Part shown: positions 53,650 to 62,850 of the stretch, piece by piece
How positions within the stretch are numbered: the stretch's first letter is position 1
How the letters are laid out: every line of letters starts with the position of its first letter
Source: Nitrospirillum viridazoti
GTDB lineage: Bacteria > Pseudomonadota > Alphaproteobacteria > Azospirillales > Azospirillaceae
DNA: 64,000 nucleotides
Direction: 5' to 3' (one strand)
NCBI RefSeq assembly: GCF_007827975.1
Contig: NZ_VITT01000007.1
The notes under the pieces: generated by a model
Told to the model about the DNA's origin: nothing
Database searches by the model: none
What the model saw: only the letters and a program-made list of their open reading frames with translations
Position numbers and translations under genes: made by a program

Positions 53650-53991
53650 AGTCGTCCCTTTCTTTCACACCCAGCACAGGGCCTACCCGGGGGCGCACCA
53701 CATTGCCCACCGAATGGGCAGGCCGGCCAGTGTGCACGAGGCTGCATCATCTGGGCAGGGAATTATCAGCGCACCCGCCCGCCCCACGCGGCAGCGGCGC
53801 GGGGCCTATCCGTTGCAGGACTGCTACGTCGACCGGCCTCCCCCGATCAGCATCGGGTTCACATCCGCCCACCCGATGGTGCTATTCAGGAAGCTGGGCT
53901 ATCGTGGCGGCGGCAAGCCGCTCACCATGAAGGCTAACGCGGCAACGGCCATGCACCGGGGCCGTACCATGACGACGAACTGGCATCCTCT
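53650..53991. other. Divergent intergenic region, 342 bp
   Basis: Promoter region for the M16 gene (minus) and the pqi operon (plus). An eight-codon open frame (53969-53995, MTTNWHPL) ends in a TGA overlapping the pqiA GTG; whether it is translated is unknown. Confidence 0.45.
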
Positions 53992-54639
53992 GTGACCGAC
54001 TCCCTGGTCGCCTGTCCTGAATGCGACGCCCTGCACGAACGGCGTGAGCTGGCGCCCGGCACCAAGGCCCGATGCGTGCGCTGCGGGGCCGTGCTCTACC
54101 GCCGCTCCTACCTGGAACTGGACCACCAGCTGGCGTTGGTGACCACCGCCATCCTGATCTACCTGATCGCCAACAGCTTCCCCATCGTTGATCTTGAGAT
54201 CCAGGGGCGCAGCAACAGCACCACCCTGGTTGGCAGCGTGCTGGCCCTGTGGCGAGAGGGGCGGGAGATCGTGGCCATCCTGGTCTTCGCCACCACCCAG
54301 CTGTTCCCCCTGGTGGATCTGGGCGCCCTGTTCGCCCTGCTGCTCATGATCCGGCGGGGCCGGCCGGCCCTGGCCTTCGCCCCCATCCTGCGCTTCCTGC
54401 AGGCTCTGCGGCCCTGGGGCATGATCGAGGTGTTCATGCTGGGCATCGTCGTGGCCCTGGTGAAGCTGTCCAATATGGCCGAGGTGGTGCCGGGCATCGC
54501 GCTGTGGGCCTTCGGCCTGCTGACCATCCTGCTGGCCGTCATCCTGTCGCTGGACCTGCGCAGCCTGTGGCGCGCGGGCGAACGCGTCATCGTGCGGCCG
54601 AGGCGGCGCTTCCCGCCCAAACAATCGGCGCATCCATGA
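53992..54639 (+). CDS. PqiA-like inner-membrane protein, first half
   Basis: A 215-residue protein from a GTG start. A CxxC...CxxC zinc-ribbon (CPEC and CVRC, 20-odd residues apart) is followed by four hydrophobic helices, beginning LALVTTAILIYLIANSFPIVDL, the PqiA signature. In E. coli, PqiA is one protein with two such units; here each unit is a separate gene. PqiABC spans the periplasm and is linked to lipid transport and membrane-stress resistance. It overlaps the next gene by 4 nt (ATGA). Confidence 0.9.
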   Translation: MTDSLVACPECDALHERRELAPGTKARCVRCGAVLYRRSYLELDHQLALVTTAILIYLIANSFPIVDLEIQGRSNSTTLVGSVLALWREGREIVAILVFATTQLFPLVDLGALFALLLMIRRGRPALAFAPILRFLQALRPWGMIEVFMLGIVVALVKLSNMAEVVPGIALWAFGLLTILLAVILSLDLRSLWRAGERVIVRPRRRFPPKQSAHP

Positions 54640-55355
54640 GCACGACCCCGACCACGTCCTCTTCGGAGCCCCGCGTGACCACAGCGGCACAAGCGGGTTT
54701 GGTCGCCTGTCCGCACTGCCATCTGGTATGCCGCGACACGGCCGCCAGGGATGGACATGGGAAGGGCCGCGTCCGCTGCCCCCGGTGCGCCGGGCGGCTG
54801 CACCCGCGCAAGGTGGACAGCCTGTCCCGCACCTGGGCGCTGCTGATCGCGGCGGCCATCCTGTACATCCCGGCCAACGCCTTTCCGGTGATGCAAACCT
54901 CCACCCTGCTCAGCACCCAGAGCGACACGATCCTGTCCGGCATCCTTTATTTCTGGAACACCGGCTCGCCCGAACTGGCGGTGCTGATCTTCACCGTCAG
55001 CATCCTGGTGCCGCTGCTGAAGCTGGCGACGCTCAGCACCCTGGCCGTGTCCATCCAGCGCGGCGCGCGGGGCCGTGCCGACCAGCGCGCCCGCCTTTAC
55101 CGCATCATCGAATTCGTCGGCCGCTGGTCCATGCTGGACGTGTTCGTCGTGGCCCTGATGGTGGGCCTGGTGCACTTCCAGGGGCTGGCCGTCATCCAGG
55201 CCGGCCCGGGCGCGGCCGCCTTCGGTGCCGTGGTGGTGCTGACCATGCTGGCCGCCCACAGTTTCGACCCCCGCATGATCTGGGATCGCGCCCGCCGCCC
55301 GCGCGGGAAGCGCCCGCCCAAGAAACGACTAGCCTTCGGAACCCGCCATGGCTGA
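54636..55355 (+). CDS. PqiA-like inner-membrane protein, second half
   Basis: A 239-residue protein whose ATG overlaps the preceding stop. It repeats the plan: CPHC and CPRC zinc-ribbon, then helices starting TWALLIAAAILYIPANAFPVMQT, and a basic C-terminus (RPRGKRPPKKR). ILYFWNTGSPELAVLIFTVS and LKLATLSTLAVSI match the second PqiA domain. It overlaps pqiB by 8 nt, so the operon is tightly coupled. Confidence 0.9.
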   Translation: MSTTPTTSSSEPRVTTAAQAGLVACPHCHLVCRDTAARDGHGKGRVRCPRCAGRLHPRKVDSLSRTWALLIAAAILYIPANAFPVMQTSTLLSTQSDTILSGILYFWNTGSPELAVLIFTVSILVPLLKLATLSTLAVSIQRGARGRADQRARLYRIIEFVGRWSMLDVFVVALMVGLVHFQGLAVIQAGPGAAAFGAVVVLTMLAAHSFDPRMIWDRARRPRGKRPPKKRLAFGTRHG

Positions 55356-56985
55356 AACCACGCCCCCCGCCCCTCACCAGGACGACCTGCCGGAACCGGT
55401 GGTGGACTCGGGCCGCCGCTGGATCCCGTCCTTGGTATGGCTGATCCCGGCCATTGCCGCCATCGTGGGCCTGACCCTGGTGGTGAAGACGGTCTGGATG
55501 AAAGGCCCCAGCATCACCATCAGCTTCCTGACCGCGGACGGCATCGAGCCGGGCAAGACCAAGGTGAAGTTCAAGGACGTGGACATCGGCGAGGTGAAGG
55601 GCGTCACGCTGACCGACGACCACGCCCGCGTGCTGGTGACGGTGGAACTGACCAAGGACGCCAAGGGCTTCGCCGTGGACGACAGCCGTTTCTGGGTGGT
55701 GCGCCCGCGGTTCGCCGAAACCGGCGTCTCGGGCCTGAACACCCTGCTGTCCGGGTCCTACATCGGCGTCGATGCCGGCAAGTCGGACAACCAGCGCAAG
55801 GACTTCACCGGGCTGGAGGATCCGCCGGTGGTGGCCTCCGACGTGCCGGGGCAGCGCTATGTCCTGCACACCGACGACATCGGCTCGCTGGCGGCGGGAT
55901 CGCCCGTCTACTACAAGCGCATCCCCGTGGGCCATGTCGAGCGCTACACCCTGGATGAGGATGGGCGCCACATCACCCTGCATGTCTTCATCAAGTCGCC
56001 CTACGACCATTTCATCACCAAGGACAGCAAGTTCTGGCATGCCAGCGGCGTGGACGTGCGCATCGACGGCTCGGGCCTGAAGGTGGATACCGAGGCGCTG
56101 GCCACCATCCTGATGGGCGGCATCGCCTTCGAGGATCCGCCGGACACACCCATGACCCCGGCGGCGGCCGGCAGCCAGTTCTGGCTGGCCGCCAACCACG
56201 TCGACGCCATGAAGGCGCCGGAGGGCTACCACGTCGCCATGGTGATGCGCTTCCATCAGTCCATCCGTGGGCTGACCGTGGGCGCGCCGGTGGACTTCCG
56301 CGGGGTAGAGATCGGCAACGTCACCGGGGTGGGTATCGACTACGACCCAGCCACCCAGGACTTCACCTCCCGCGTCATGGTCAACATCTTCCCGGACCGC
56401 CTGGCCTCGTTCGAGCAGACGCTGCCGCCGGAAAGCGAGCGCGCCGCCCGGATGCAGCGCCTGGCGGAACTGGTGGGCCGCGGCCTGCGCGCCCAGCTGC
56501 GCACCGGCAGCTTCCTGACCGGGCAGCTGTATGTGGCGGTGGACTTCATGCCCAAGGCACCGCCGGTGCAGTTCAACCCAAACACCGATCCCGTGGAATT
56601 GCCCACCGTGCCGGGCGACCTGGAGGAGCTGTACCAGAAGGTGCAGGAGATCGTGGCCAAGCTGGACAAGATCCCCTTCGACGCCATCGGCGAGAACGCG
56701 CGCAAGGCCCTGGCCAGCGTGGACGGCGCCACCCGCCATATCGACGAACTGGTGCAGCATGCCGACCACGACGTGCTGCCGGAAATCCGCGACAGCCTGA
56801 AGCAGATGGAACAGACCCTGGCCGCCACCCAGGCCAGCGTCGCCCCGGACGCCCCCCTGCAGCAGGACACCCGCCAGGCCCTAAAGGGCGTCATGGACGC
56901 CACCCGATCCCTGAAAGCGTTGAGCGACAGCCTGGAACGCCACCCGGAATCCCTGGTGCGCGGCCGGAAGGACAAGGACGAATGA
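55348..56985 (+). CDS. pqiB: PqiB-type MCE/MlaD intermembrane transport protein
   Basis: A 545-residue periplasm-spanning protein with one N-terminal membrane helix (LVWLIPAIAAIVGLTLVVKT) and three MCE domains: about residues 50-140 (SFLTADGIEPGKTKVKFKDV), 165-225 (SLAAGSPVYYKRIPVGHVER) and 285-390 (RGLTVGAPVDFRGVEIGNVT). A long C-terminal helical region follows. E. coli PqiB (546 residues) forms a hexameric needle linking inner and outer membranes for lipid movement. Length and domain order match it closely. Confidence 0.94.
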   Translation: MAETTPPAPHQDDLPEPVVDSGRRWIPSLVWLIPAIAAIVGLTLVVKTVWMKGPSITISFLTADGIEPGKTKVKFKDVDIGEVKGVTLTDDHARVLVTVELTKDAKGFAVDDSRFWVVRPRFAETGVSGLNTLLSGSYIGVDAGKSDNQRKDFTGLEDPPVVASDVPGQRYVLHTDDIGSLAAGSPVYYKRIPVGHVERYTLDEDGRHITLHVFIKSPYDHFITKDSKFWHASGVDVRIDGSGLKVDTEALATILMGGIAFEDPPDTPMTPAAAGSQFWLAANHVDAMKAPEGYHVAMVMRFHQSIRGLTVGAPVDFRGVEIGNVTGVGIDYDPATQDFTSRVMVNIFPDRLASFEQTLPPESERAARMQRLAELVGRGLRAQLRTGSFLTGQLYVAVDFMPKAPPVQFNPNTDPVELPTVPGDLEELYQKVQEIVAKLDKIPFDAIGENARKALASVDGATRHIDELVQHADHDVLPEIRDSLKQMEQTLAATQASVAPDAPLQQDTRQALKGVMDATRSLKALSDSLERHPESLVRGRKDKDE

Positions 56986-57641
56986 GCACGAGCCCCACCC
57001 CGTTCCCCCGCGCCCTTTCCGCCCTCGCCGGCCTGACAGGCCTGGTCCTGCTGGCCGGTTGCGGCGGTTCCACCCCCATCCGCTACCACGCGCTGGCCCC
57101 GCAGCCGGCCGATGCGCCCGCGACCGGCAGCGCGCGCGTGCTGGTGGAGGTGCTACCCGTGACGGTGCCGGAACGGCTGAACCGCACCCAGCTGGTGCTG
57201 ACCGACGCCGGCGGCCGCCTGGACGTGCGCGACGACGACCGCTGGGCCGCCCCGGTGGCGGATGAGATGCGGCTGGCGCTGGCCAACGCCCTGTGGCAAC
57301 GGCTGCGCGCCACCGACATCTACCAGGCGCCCGTGGTCCCCGCCCCCAACGGCCCGCCGCAGTACCGCCTGGCGCTGCGCATCGAGCGGTTCGACGCCAC
57401 CCCCGGCGGCACCGCCGTGGTGGACGGCAGCTGGACCATGCGGCGCCTGCCGCAAGGCGCGGCGTCCACCTGCCGCGCCGGCTTCAGCCTGCCCGTGGCC
57501 GCCGCCACGCCCGACGCCGCCGCCGCCGCCCTGTCCAATGGTGCGGCGCAACTGGCGGCCGCCGTGGCCGACAGCCTGTCGCGTCTGGACCAGGCGCCGC
57601 CGGGCGCCGCGCCCTCGCCCTGCGACGGTGGCGGGAGTTGA
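56982..57641 (+). CDS. pqiC: PqiC-type outer-membrane lipoprotein
   Basis: A 219-residue lipoprotein with signal and lipobox (LTGLVLLAGCGG), overlapping pqiB by 4 nt. The body shows YHALAPQP, VLVEVLPVTVPERLNRTQLVL and WAAPVADEMRLALANALWQRL, the features of the ABC-type transport auxiliary lipoprotein family to which PqiC belongs. It should anchor the PqiB needle at the outer membrane. Last gene of the operon. Confidence 0.92.
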   Translation: MSTSPTPFPRALSALAGLTGLVLLAGCGGSTPIRYHALAPQPADAPATGSARVLVEVLPVTVPERLNRTQLVLTDAGGRLDVRDDDRWAAPVADEMRLALANALWQRLRATDIYQAPVVPAPNGPPQYRLALRIERFDATPGGTAVVDGSWTMRRLPQGAASTCRAGFSLPVAAATPDAAAAALSNGAAQLAAAVADSLSRLDQAPPGAAPSPCDGGGS

Positions 57642-57848
57642 GAGAATTTGGGGCCCTAACCCACAGCATAGTTCCGCACTTTACCGTTCCTTAATATGCT
57701 TAACGGAGTATTCGGCTTCATGGTGCCGTCCCTCGTTAAGTCTTCAGGGCCCATTTTGGCCTAGAGCCCTGCGACGGTGATGGCACCCCGATTTTTGGGG
57801 GAGCCGCCTGCATGGGGGCTCCGGCTAGGGTGAGGAGCCTCGAAGGCC

Positions 57849-59528
57849 ATGAAAAACCTGTCCATCCGTCACAAGGTGATCCTGGCGTTCAGCGCCGTCC
57901 TGGGCATCACCCTGATTTTGGGCGTGGTCGCCATGCTGCAGGCCGCGCGCATGAACGCCTCCGCGATGGACATCCGCGACAACTGGTTGCCCTCAACCCG
58001 TGCGGTGGGACAGATCGTCCAGGCGACGGAACGCTTCCGCTCGCTGGAAGGGTCCTATCTGCTGGTCAAGGAGCCGGCCATGCGGGCAGAGGTGGAGAGG
58101 CGCTTCGCCGCCACCCTGGCGGACTTTGAAAAGTCCTGGACGGCTTACCAGCCGATGATCAGCCCCGGCGAGGAACGCGCGGCGGCGGATGACATCCAGC
58201 GCATCTGGACGACCTATCTGGGCATGCATGAGAAGCTGCTGGCCACCGCCCACGACGGCAAGTTGGACGAGGCCGTCGCCTCCTTCCGGGGGGAGATGAT
58301 CGACAACTTCACCAAGCTGCGCCAAGCGTTGAAGGCCGATGCCGACATCAACATGAAGGGCGCGGACGAGGCCGCCAAGGCCAACCGCGACAGCTACCAG
58401 ACCGCCAGGATGGTGGTCATCGGCGCGCTGATCCTGTCGCTGGCCCTGGGTGGCCTGGCCGGCTTCGCGCTGATCCACCTGGTGTCCAAGCCGCTGGACG
58501 ACATGACAGGCGCCATGGGCCGCCTGGCCGACCATGACCTGTCAGTCCAGATCCCAGGCGCCGACCGCCTGGACGAGATCGGCCGCATGGCCGCCGCCGT
58601 GGCCGTCTTCCGCGACAGCATGATCCGCGCCGATGAGTTGGCGGAGCAGGCGCGGCAGGAGCAGCTGCGCCGTGAGGCCCGCGTGCGCCTGCGCGAGCAG
58701 CATATCGAGGAGTTCGACAAGGTCTCGACCGAGCTGGTGAACTTCGTCGCCCACGCGTCGGAGGAACTGGGCCAGACGGCCGCCCGCCTGACCCAGATCG
58801 TGGACGGCAACCGCCGCCAGGTGCAGGCCGTGGCCACGGGCGCGGAGGAAGCGTCGACCAACGTGCAGACCGTGGCCGCCGCGACCGAGGAGCTGACCGC
58901 CTCCATCGGGGAGATCAGCCGCCAGGCCCTGCAATCCGCCACCGTGGCCGATGAGGCTGTGCGCCAGGCGGGAGAGACCGACGCCACCGTCAACGGGCTG
59001 GCCGAGGGCGCCCAGCGCATCGAGGCGGTGATCAGCCTGATCCGCGAGATCGCCAGCCAGACCAACCTGCTGGCGCTGAACGCCACCATCGAGGCGGCCC
59101 GGGCGGGTGAGGCCGGCAAGGGCTTCGCCGTCGTCGCCACCGAAGTGAAGGCCCTGGCCAACCAGACTGCCAAGGCGACCGAGGACATCGGTGCCCAGGT
59201 CGCCGCCATCCAGCAGGAGACGACGGACGCCGTCAGCGCCATCCGCCAGATCCAGTCCACCATCCGCGACATCGGCGCCGGCACCTCCGTTATCGCCGCC
59301 GCGGTGGAGGAGCAAGGTGCGGCCACGCGGGAAATCACCCGCAACGTGAGCGAAGCCTCCAAGGGCACTGTGCTGGTCTCCAACAACATCGGCGCCGTGG
59401 CCGAGGCCTCGGAAGAGACCGCCGCCGCCTCGGTCCAGGTGCTGGGCGCCTCGCAGAGCCTGGCCAAGGAATCGGCCCGCCTGCAGGAGGCCGTGGCCGA
59501 CTTCTTCGCCAAGCTGCGCGCCGCCTGA
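57849..59528 (+). CDS. Methyl-accepting chemotaxis protein
   Basis: A 559-residue transducer: helix 1 (VILAFSAVLGITLILGVVAM), a four-helix-bundle periplasmic sensor (about 35-190), helix 2 (MVVIGALILSLALGGLAGFAL), HAMP, and a cytoplasmic signalling domain. The hairpin tip IREIASQTNLLALNATIEAA is intact, followed by RAGEAGKGFAVVATEVKALA. There is no C-terminal CheR-docking pentapeptide. Ligand unknown. It stands alone; a GC-rich hairpin follows. Confidence 0.95.
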   Translation: MKNLSIRHKVILAFSAVLGITLILGVVAMLQAARMNASAMDIRDNWLPSTRAVGQIVQATERFRSLEGSYLLVKEPAMRAEVERRFAATLADFEKSWTAYQPMISPGEERAAADDIQRIWTTYLGMHEKLLATAHDGKLDEAVASFRGEMIDNFTKLRQALKADADINMKGADEAAKANRDSYQTARMVVIGALILSLALGGLAGFALIHLVSKPLDDMTGAMGRLADHDLSVQIPGADRLDEIGRMAAAVAVFRDSMIRADELAEQARQEQLRREARVRLREQHIEEFDKVSTELVNFVAHASEELGQTAARLTQIVDGNRRQVQAVATGAEEASTNVQTVAAATEELTASIGEISRQALQSATVADEAVRQAGETDATVNGLAEGAQRIEAVISLIREIASQTNLLALNATIEAARAGEAGKGFAVVATEVKALANQTAKATEDIGAQVAAIQQETTDAVSAIRQIQSTIRDIGAGTSVIAAAVEEQGAATREITRNVSEASKGTVLVSNNIGAVAEASEETAAASVQVLGASQSLAKESARLQEAVADFFAKLRAA

Positions 59529-59534
59529 AGCCAA

Positions 59535-59575
59535 GGCCAGGCCGGGGCCGGCAGAGCGCCGCGCCCGGCCTGGCC
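59535..59575 (+). terminator. GC-rich hairpin after the chemotaxis gene
   Basis: 12-bp perfect stem (59535-59546 with 59564-59575), 17-nt loop; no T-run, so terminator status is tentative. Confidence 0.45.
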
Positions 59576-59826
59576 CCGGTCCTTCCCCTTCATCCGGGCA
59601 TGTCCTGGGCCGCCGACGGCGAGGCCGTCTGGTCGCAAATCCGTCTCCACATCTCAAACCCTTTCCAGCCGTGCCCCAGGGCCCTTTATTCCCGGCACTG
59701 GGATGCGGTGTTGGACGTGCGGCGGATCATGGGCGGACCGGGCGACGGGCGCCAAAGCGGCCCTTTCCCGGGATGGTTGCCATCGGGATGATCACCACAC
59801 CGCTGTACAGTCTTGTGGGGGAAATC

Positions 59827-60945
59827 ATGAAATATGTCCGCCGCCCAGCCAGCCTGGGCTTGGCTCTGCTTGTTGGCGTTCTGGCAGTCGCCGAGGTCGT
59901 CCCGGCGGATGCCAGGATCCAGGCGACGGACTACCACCCTTCCTTCAAGCCCGACCAGTTGAAGGGACCACCGGCGGGCAAGGCCAACGAGGTACTGGTG
60001 CTGGGGACACCGCATCTGTCCGGGCTTAAGGGCGAGCTGCCGCCGGACATGCTGGAACCCCTGCTGGCCCGCCTCGCGGCTTGGCATCCGGAGGCCATCG
60101 CGACCGAGGACATGTCCGGCCTGCAGTGCGACAGCCTGCGCCGTTATCCCACCCGCTATGCCTCGACCGTCGCCGACTACTGCCCAGACCCCGGACCCGC
60201 CGGGCAGGCGACCGGATTGGACGTGCCCGCCGCCAACGCGGAGGCGGAACGGCTGCTGGCGGCATGGCCGGCGGCCCCTACCGCCGCCGACCGGCGGCAT
60301 CTGGCCGCGATCTTCCTGGCGGCGGGTGAGCGGGGCTCCGCCCTGGTGCAATGGCTGCGCCTGCCGGCGGAGGAACGGCGCGCCGGTGACGGGTTGACGC
60401 CCGACCTGGTGGCGGCGCTGGACCGCGCCAAGGATCGCCGCAACGAAACCAACCTTATCTCGGCCGTGCTGGCGGCGCGCCTGGGCCTGGAGCGGTTGTG
60501 GAGCGTGGACGACCACAGCGCCGACTTCCCCGATCCGCCGGACGCCAACGCCTATGCCGCCGCCATCACGCACGCCTGGGACAATCCCGTCGCCAAGGCG
60601 CGCCGGGCGGAGGATGAACGGCTGGAGGCCGGCTTCGCTAAGCCCGGTGGCCTGATGACCCTGTACCGCGCCTACAACACGCCGCAGGCCGCGCTGCAGG
60701 CCTATCAAGCCGACTTCGGCGCCACCCTGCGGGAGCCGTCCGCCCAGGGATACGGCCGGAATTACGTCGGGTATTGGGAGACGCGGAACCTGCGCATGGT
60801 CGCGAACATCCGCGACGTCCTGGGCCAGCATCCCGGCACCCGCCTGCTCGCCATCGTCGGCGCATCGCACAAAGGGTATTACGAGGCCTACCTGGACCAG
60901 ATGCACGACGTGCGCTTGGCCGACACCCGCGAGGTGCTGCACTGA
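59827..60945 (+). CDS. DUF5694-family protein, exported
   Basis: A 372-residue protein with a signal peptide (PASLGLALLVGVLAVAEVVPADA) from ATG 59827, GGGGGA about 6 nt upstream. The core begins NEVLVLGTPHLSGL, with a conserved Thr-Pro-His, and has EAIATEDMSGLQCDSLRRYP. It ends GRNYVGYWETRNLRMVANIR and LLAIVGASHKGYYEAYLDQM. These conserved GTPH and GASHKG blocks resemble TraB/ChaN-like hydrolase folds, and match DUF5694 as I remember it. Function unknown. Confidence 0.78.
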   Translation: MKYVRRPASLGLALLVGVLAVAEVVPADARIQATDYHPSFKPDQLKGPPAGKANEVLVLGTPHLSGLKGELPPDMLEPLLARLAAWHPEAIATEDMSGLQCDSLRRYPTRYASTVADYCPDPGPAGQATGLDVPAANAEAERLLAAWPAAPTAADRRHLAAIFLAAGERGSALVQWLRLPAEERRAGDGLTPDLVAALDRAKDRRNETNLISAVLAARLGLERLWSVDDHSADFPDPPDANAYAAAITHAWDNPVAKARRAEDERLEAGFAKPGGLMTLYRAYNTPQAALQAYQADFGATLREPSAQGYGRNYVGYWETRNLRMVANIRDVLGQHPGTRLLAIVGASHKGYYEAYLDQMHDVRLADTREVLH

Positions 60946-60995
60946 CGCGCCCAAGAGCCCGCCTCAGCCGAAGTCATGGTAATTGGTAGGGAAAA

Positions 60996-61071
60996 TGGTG
61001 CCCAGGGGCGGAATCGAACCACCGACACGGGGATTTTCAGTCCCCTGCTCTACCAACTGAGCTACCTGGGC
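60996..61071 (-). tRNA. tRNA-Phe (GAA)
   Basis: 76 nt read on the minus strand: acceptor GCCCAGG paired with CCTGGGC, D-arm AGCTCAGTTGGTAGAGC, anticodon stem GGGGA/TCCCC with loop CTGAAAA (anticodon GAA), T-arm GGTTCGATTCC, and encoded CCA at the 3' end (60996-60998). Confidence 0.98.
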
Positions 61072-61281
61072 ATCCAGAGGAACGTAGCGGACGCTAAGCC
61101 CCTGATCTCGCGTGGGTTTTTGTGACCCGTTGCCGTGGCGTTGGCGTCCGCGGCGCGTCGAGGTGGCTGTATGTAGACAAGTCCGGCGGGCTTGTCCAGC
61201 CTGTTGTTTCCATCTTTTTCAGATTTTTTTTAGGGGGCTGATTTTACTCGAAGATTTCCGGATATGGCGGGGTGCCGGAAC

Positions 61282-61509
61282 TCAGTCCCGCTCCACTCCC
61301 GGGGCGGTTTCGCCATCCTCGTCCGTCTCCTCGGTCACGGGTACGCGGTAGCTTTCGTTCAGCCAGCGCCCCAGGTCGACGTCGGCGCAGCGGGGGGAGC
61401 AGAAGGGCTTCACATCCGGCGCCGGCGGCCGGCCGCAGATGGGGCAGGCCGCGCGGGACTTGCGGGGCTTCAGGGGAATCGGTTGGTCGGTCATGGCAAC
61501 ATCACTCAC
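61282..61509 (-). CDS. yacG: DNA gyrase inhibitor/zinc-binding protein YacG
   Basis: A 75-residue zinc protein with a four-Cys site: CPICG then CSPRCADVDLGRWL, the YacG signature. In E. coli YacG binds and inhibits GyrB. The GTG at 61509 overlaps the rng stop (GTGA), so coupled translation is likely; an ATG at 61494 is an alternative. The C-terminus is acidic (EETDEDGE). tRNA-Phe follows downstream on the same strand. Confidence 0.93.
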   Translation of the reverse strand: MSDVAMTDQPIPLKPRKSRAACPICGRPPAPDVKPFCSPRCADVDLGRWLNESYRVPVTEETDEDGETAPGVERD

Positions 61510-62837
61510 ATCACGGCGTCATCGTCGTCGGACGAAACGCCCGGGGCCGGCGCGTCAGCCGCCACCAGGTCCAGCAGGGATGGTCCCCGGCGCTGGCGCG
61601 TCATCTCGACCAGGCCCAGGCGGGACATGCCATAGACCTGGGTATTGCCGGGATCGTCCGCCACCGCCCCGGTCAGGGCGAGGATCAGCCGTTCGCGGTC
61701 CGGCGGCCGCGACAGGTTGATGAAGTCCACCACCACGATGCCGCCCACATTGCGCAGACGCAGCTGGCGGGCGATTTCCGGCACCGCCGCCAGGTTGACC
61801 GCCAGGGGGTCGCCCTTCTCCCCCCCGTTCACGTCGATGACGGTCAGCGCCTCGGTCCGCTCGATGACCAGGCTGCCGGCGGCGGCTCCCCGCAAGGGGA
61901 CGCGCGGACGCAGCAGGGTGGCAATGGCGCCGTCCAGGTCCCCGCCGTCGAACAGCGGCAGGCCGGTGGGGACGCGTTTCAGCGTTGGCAGCAGGTCGGT
62001 GGCGCGGTCGTCGCACCAGCGGCGCAGTTCCGCATACAGATCCTGGCCGGCGGCGGCGCGATCGTCGACAAGGATGGCCGACACCGGCTGGCCCGTCTGT
62101 TCCATCAGGGCGCGGATGCCGGCGTGGGGTGCAGCCAGCAGCGTGGCCGGCGGTCCGTCGCCGGCCCGCGCCACGCCGCGCCAGTCCATCGCCAAGGCCT
62201 CCGCCTCCTGCGCCAGCCAGTCGGCGGGCACGCCGGCCGCGGCGGCGCGCACGATCCAGCCACCTGCCCAGCCACCGGCCCGACCCTGGCTGCTGATGGG
62301 CACGGCGTCGCGCACCACGGTGGTGAGGCGCGCACGCTCCGCCGCGGCGCTGGCCCCCTGCCCCAGGCGCTTGGACACGTGGATGCCGGCCGCCAGCGGC
62401 GTGTGCACCAGGAAACGGCCGGGCAGCGCCACGTCCATGGACAGCAACGCGCCCTTGGCGCCCACCGGGTCGGCCTTGACCTGAACGATGACGGTCTGCC
62501 CGGCCCGCAAGGCGGTGCCGATGGGGCCCTGGGGCCGCGCGGCCGGGCGGTCCTTGGGGGCGCCCTTATCACCCCCCTGGTGGCCGCCCCCTTGGGGCAC
62601 GCGCACGTCGGCGGCGGGCAGCAAACCGTCGCGGCCGGTGCCGATGTCGACGAAGGCGGCGTTCATGCCGGCGACGATACGGGTGACACGGCCGCGAATC
62701 ACGGCGCCGGCCAGGGTGGGCCGCTCCACCCGGTCGATGTAGAGATCCGACAACACGCCGTCGGTCAGCACGGCGGCGCGGCGCAGGGCGGGCCCCTGCG
62801 CCGGCGATGTCACGTCGATATGGAGTTCGCGGGCCAT
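61506..62837 (-). CDS. rng: Ribonuclease E/G family protein
   Basis: A 443-residue endoribonuclease of the RNase G type. ATG 62837 (MARELHIDVTSPAQG) is chosen since the S1-like domain (LAGAVIRGRVTRIVAGMNAAFVDIG, RDGLLPAADV) then falls at the normal place. Catalytic acids are in LTVIDVNGGEKGDPLAVN and GGIVVVDFINL (the DNase I-like site). The long C-terminal degradosome scaffold of RNase E is absent. It has a Gly/Gln-rich insertion (VPQGGGHQGGDKG). Between maf and yacG. Confidence 0.93.
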   Translation of the reverse strand: MARELHIDVTSPAQGPALRRAAVLTDGVLSDLYIDRVERPTLAGAVIRGRVTRIVAGMNAAFVDIGTGRDGLLPAADVRVPQGGGHQGGDKGAPKDRPAARPQGPIGTALRAGQTVIVQVKADPVGAKGALLSMDVALPGRFLVHTPLAAGIHVSKRLGQGASAAAERARLTTVVRDAVPISSQGRAGGWAGGWIVRAAAAGVPADWLAQEAEALAMDWRGVARAGDGPPATLLAAPHAGIRALMEQTGQPVSAILVDDRAAAGQDLYAELRRWCDDRATDLLPTLKRVPTGLPLFDGGDLDGAIATLLRPRVPLRGAAAGSLVIERTEALTVIDVNGGEKGDPLAVNLAAVPEIARQLRLRNVGGIVVVDFINLSRPPDRERLILALTGAVADDPGNTQVYGMSRLGLVEMTRQRRGPSLLDLVAADAPAPGVSSDDDDAVM

Positions 62838-62850
62838 CAGGGCCGGCCCG

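Noticed and set aside
50797..53937. A 1046-codon open frame antisense to the M16 peptidase gene
   Set aside because: Same pattern as other antisense frames: His/Gln/Gly-rich, no start signal, no motif. The minus strand has the HxxEH protease.
57740..57780. Nested dyad CAGGGC...GCCCTG upstream of the chemotaxis gene as a riboswitch
   Set aside because: Only a short stem with a small inner hairpin; no conserved GEMM or other aptamer core could be matched.
60996..61071. tRNA-Phe as an integration site for a genomic island
   Set aside because: No integrase and no repeat of the tRNA 3' end nearby; both sides carry ordinary chromosomal genes.
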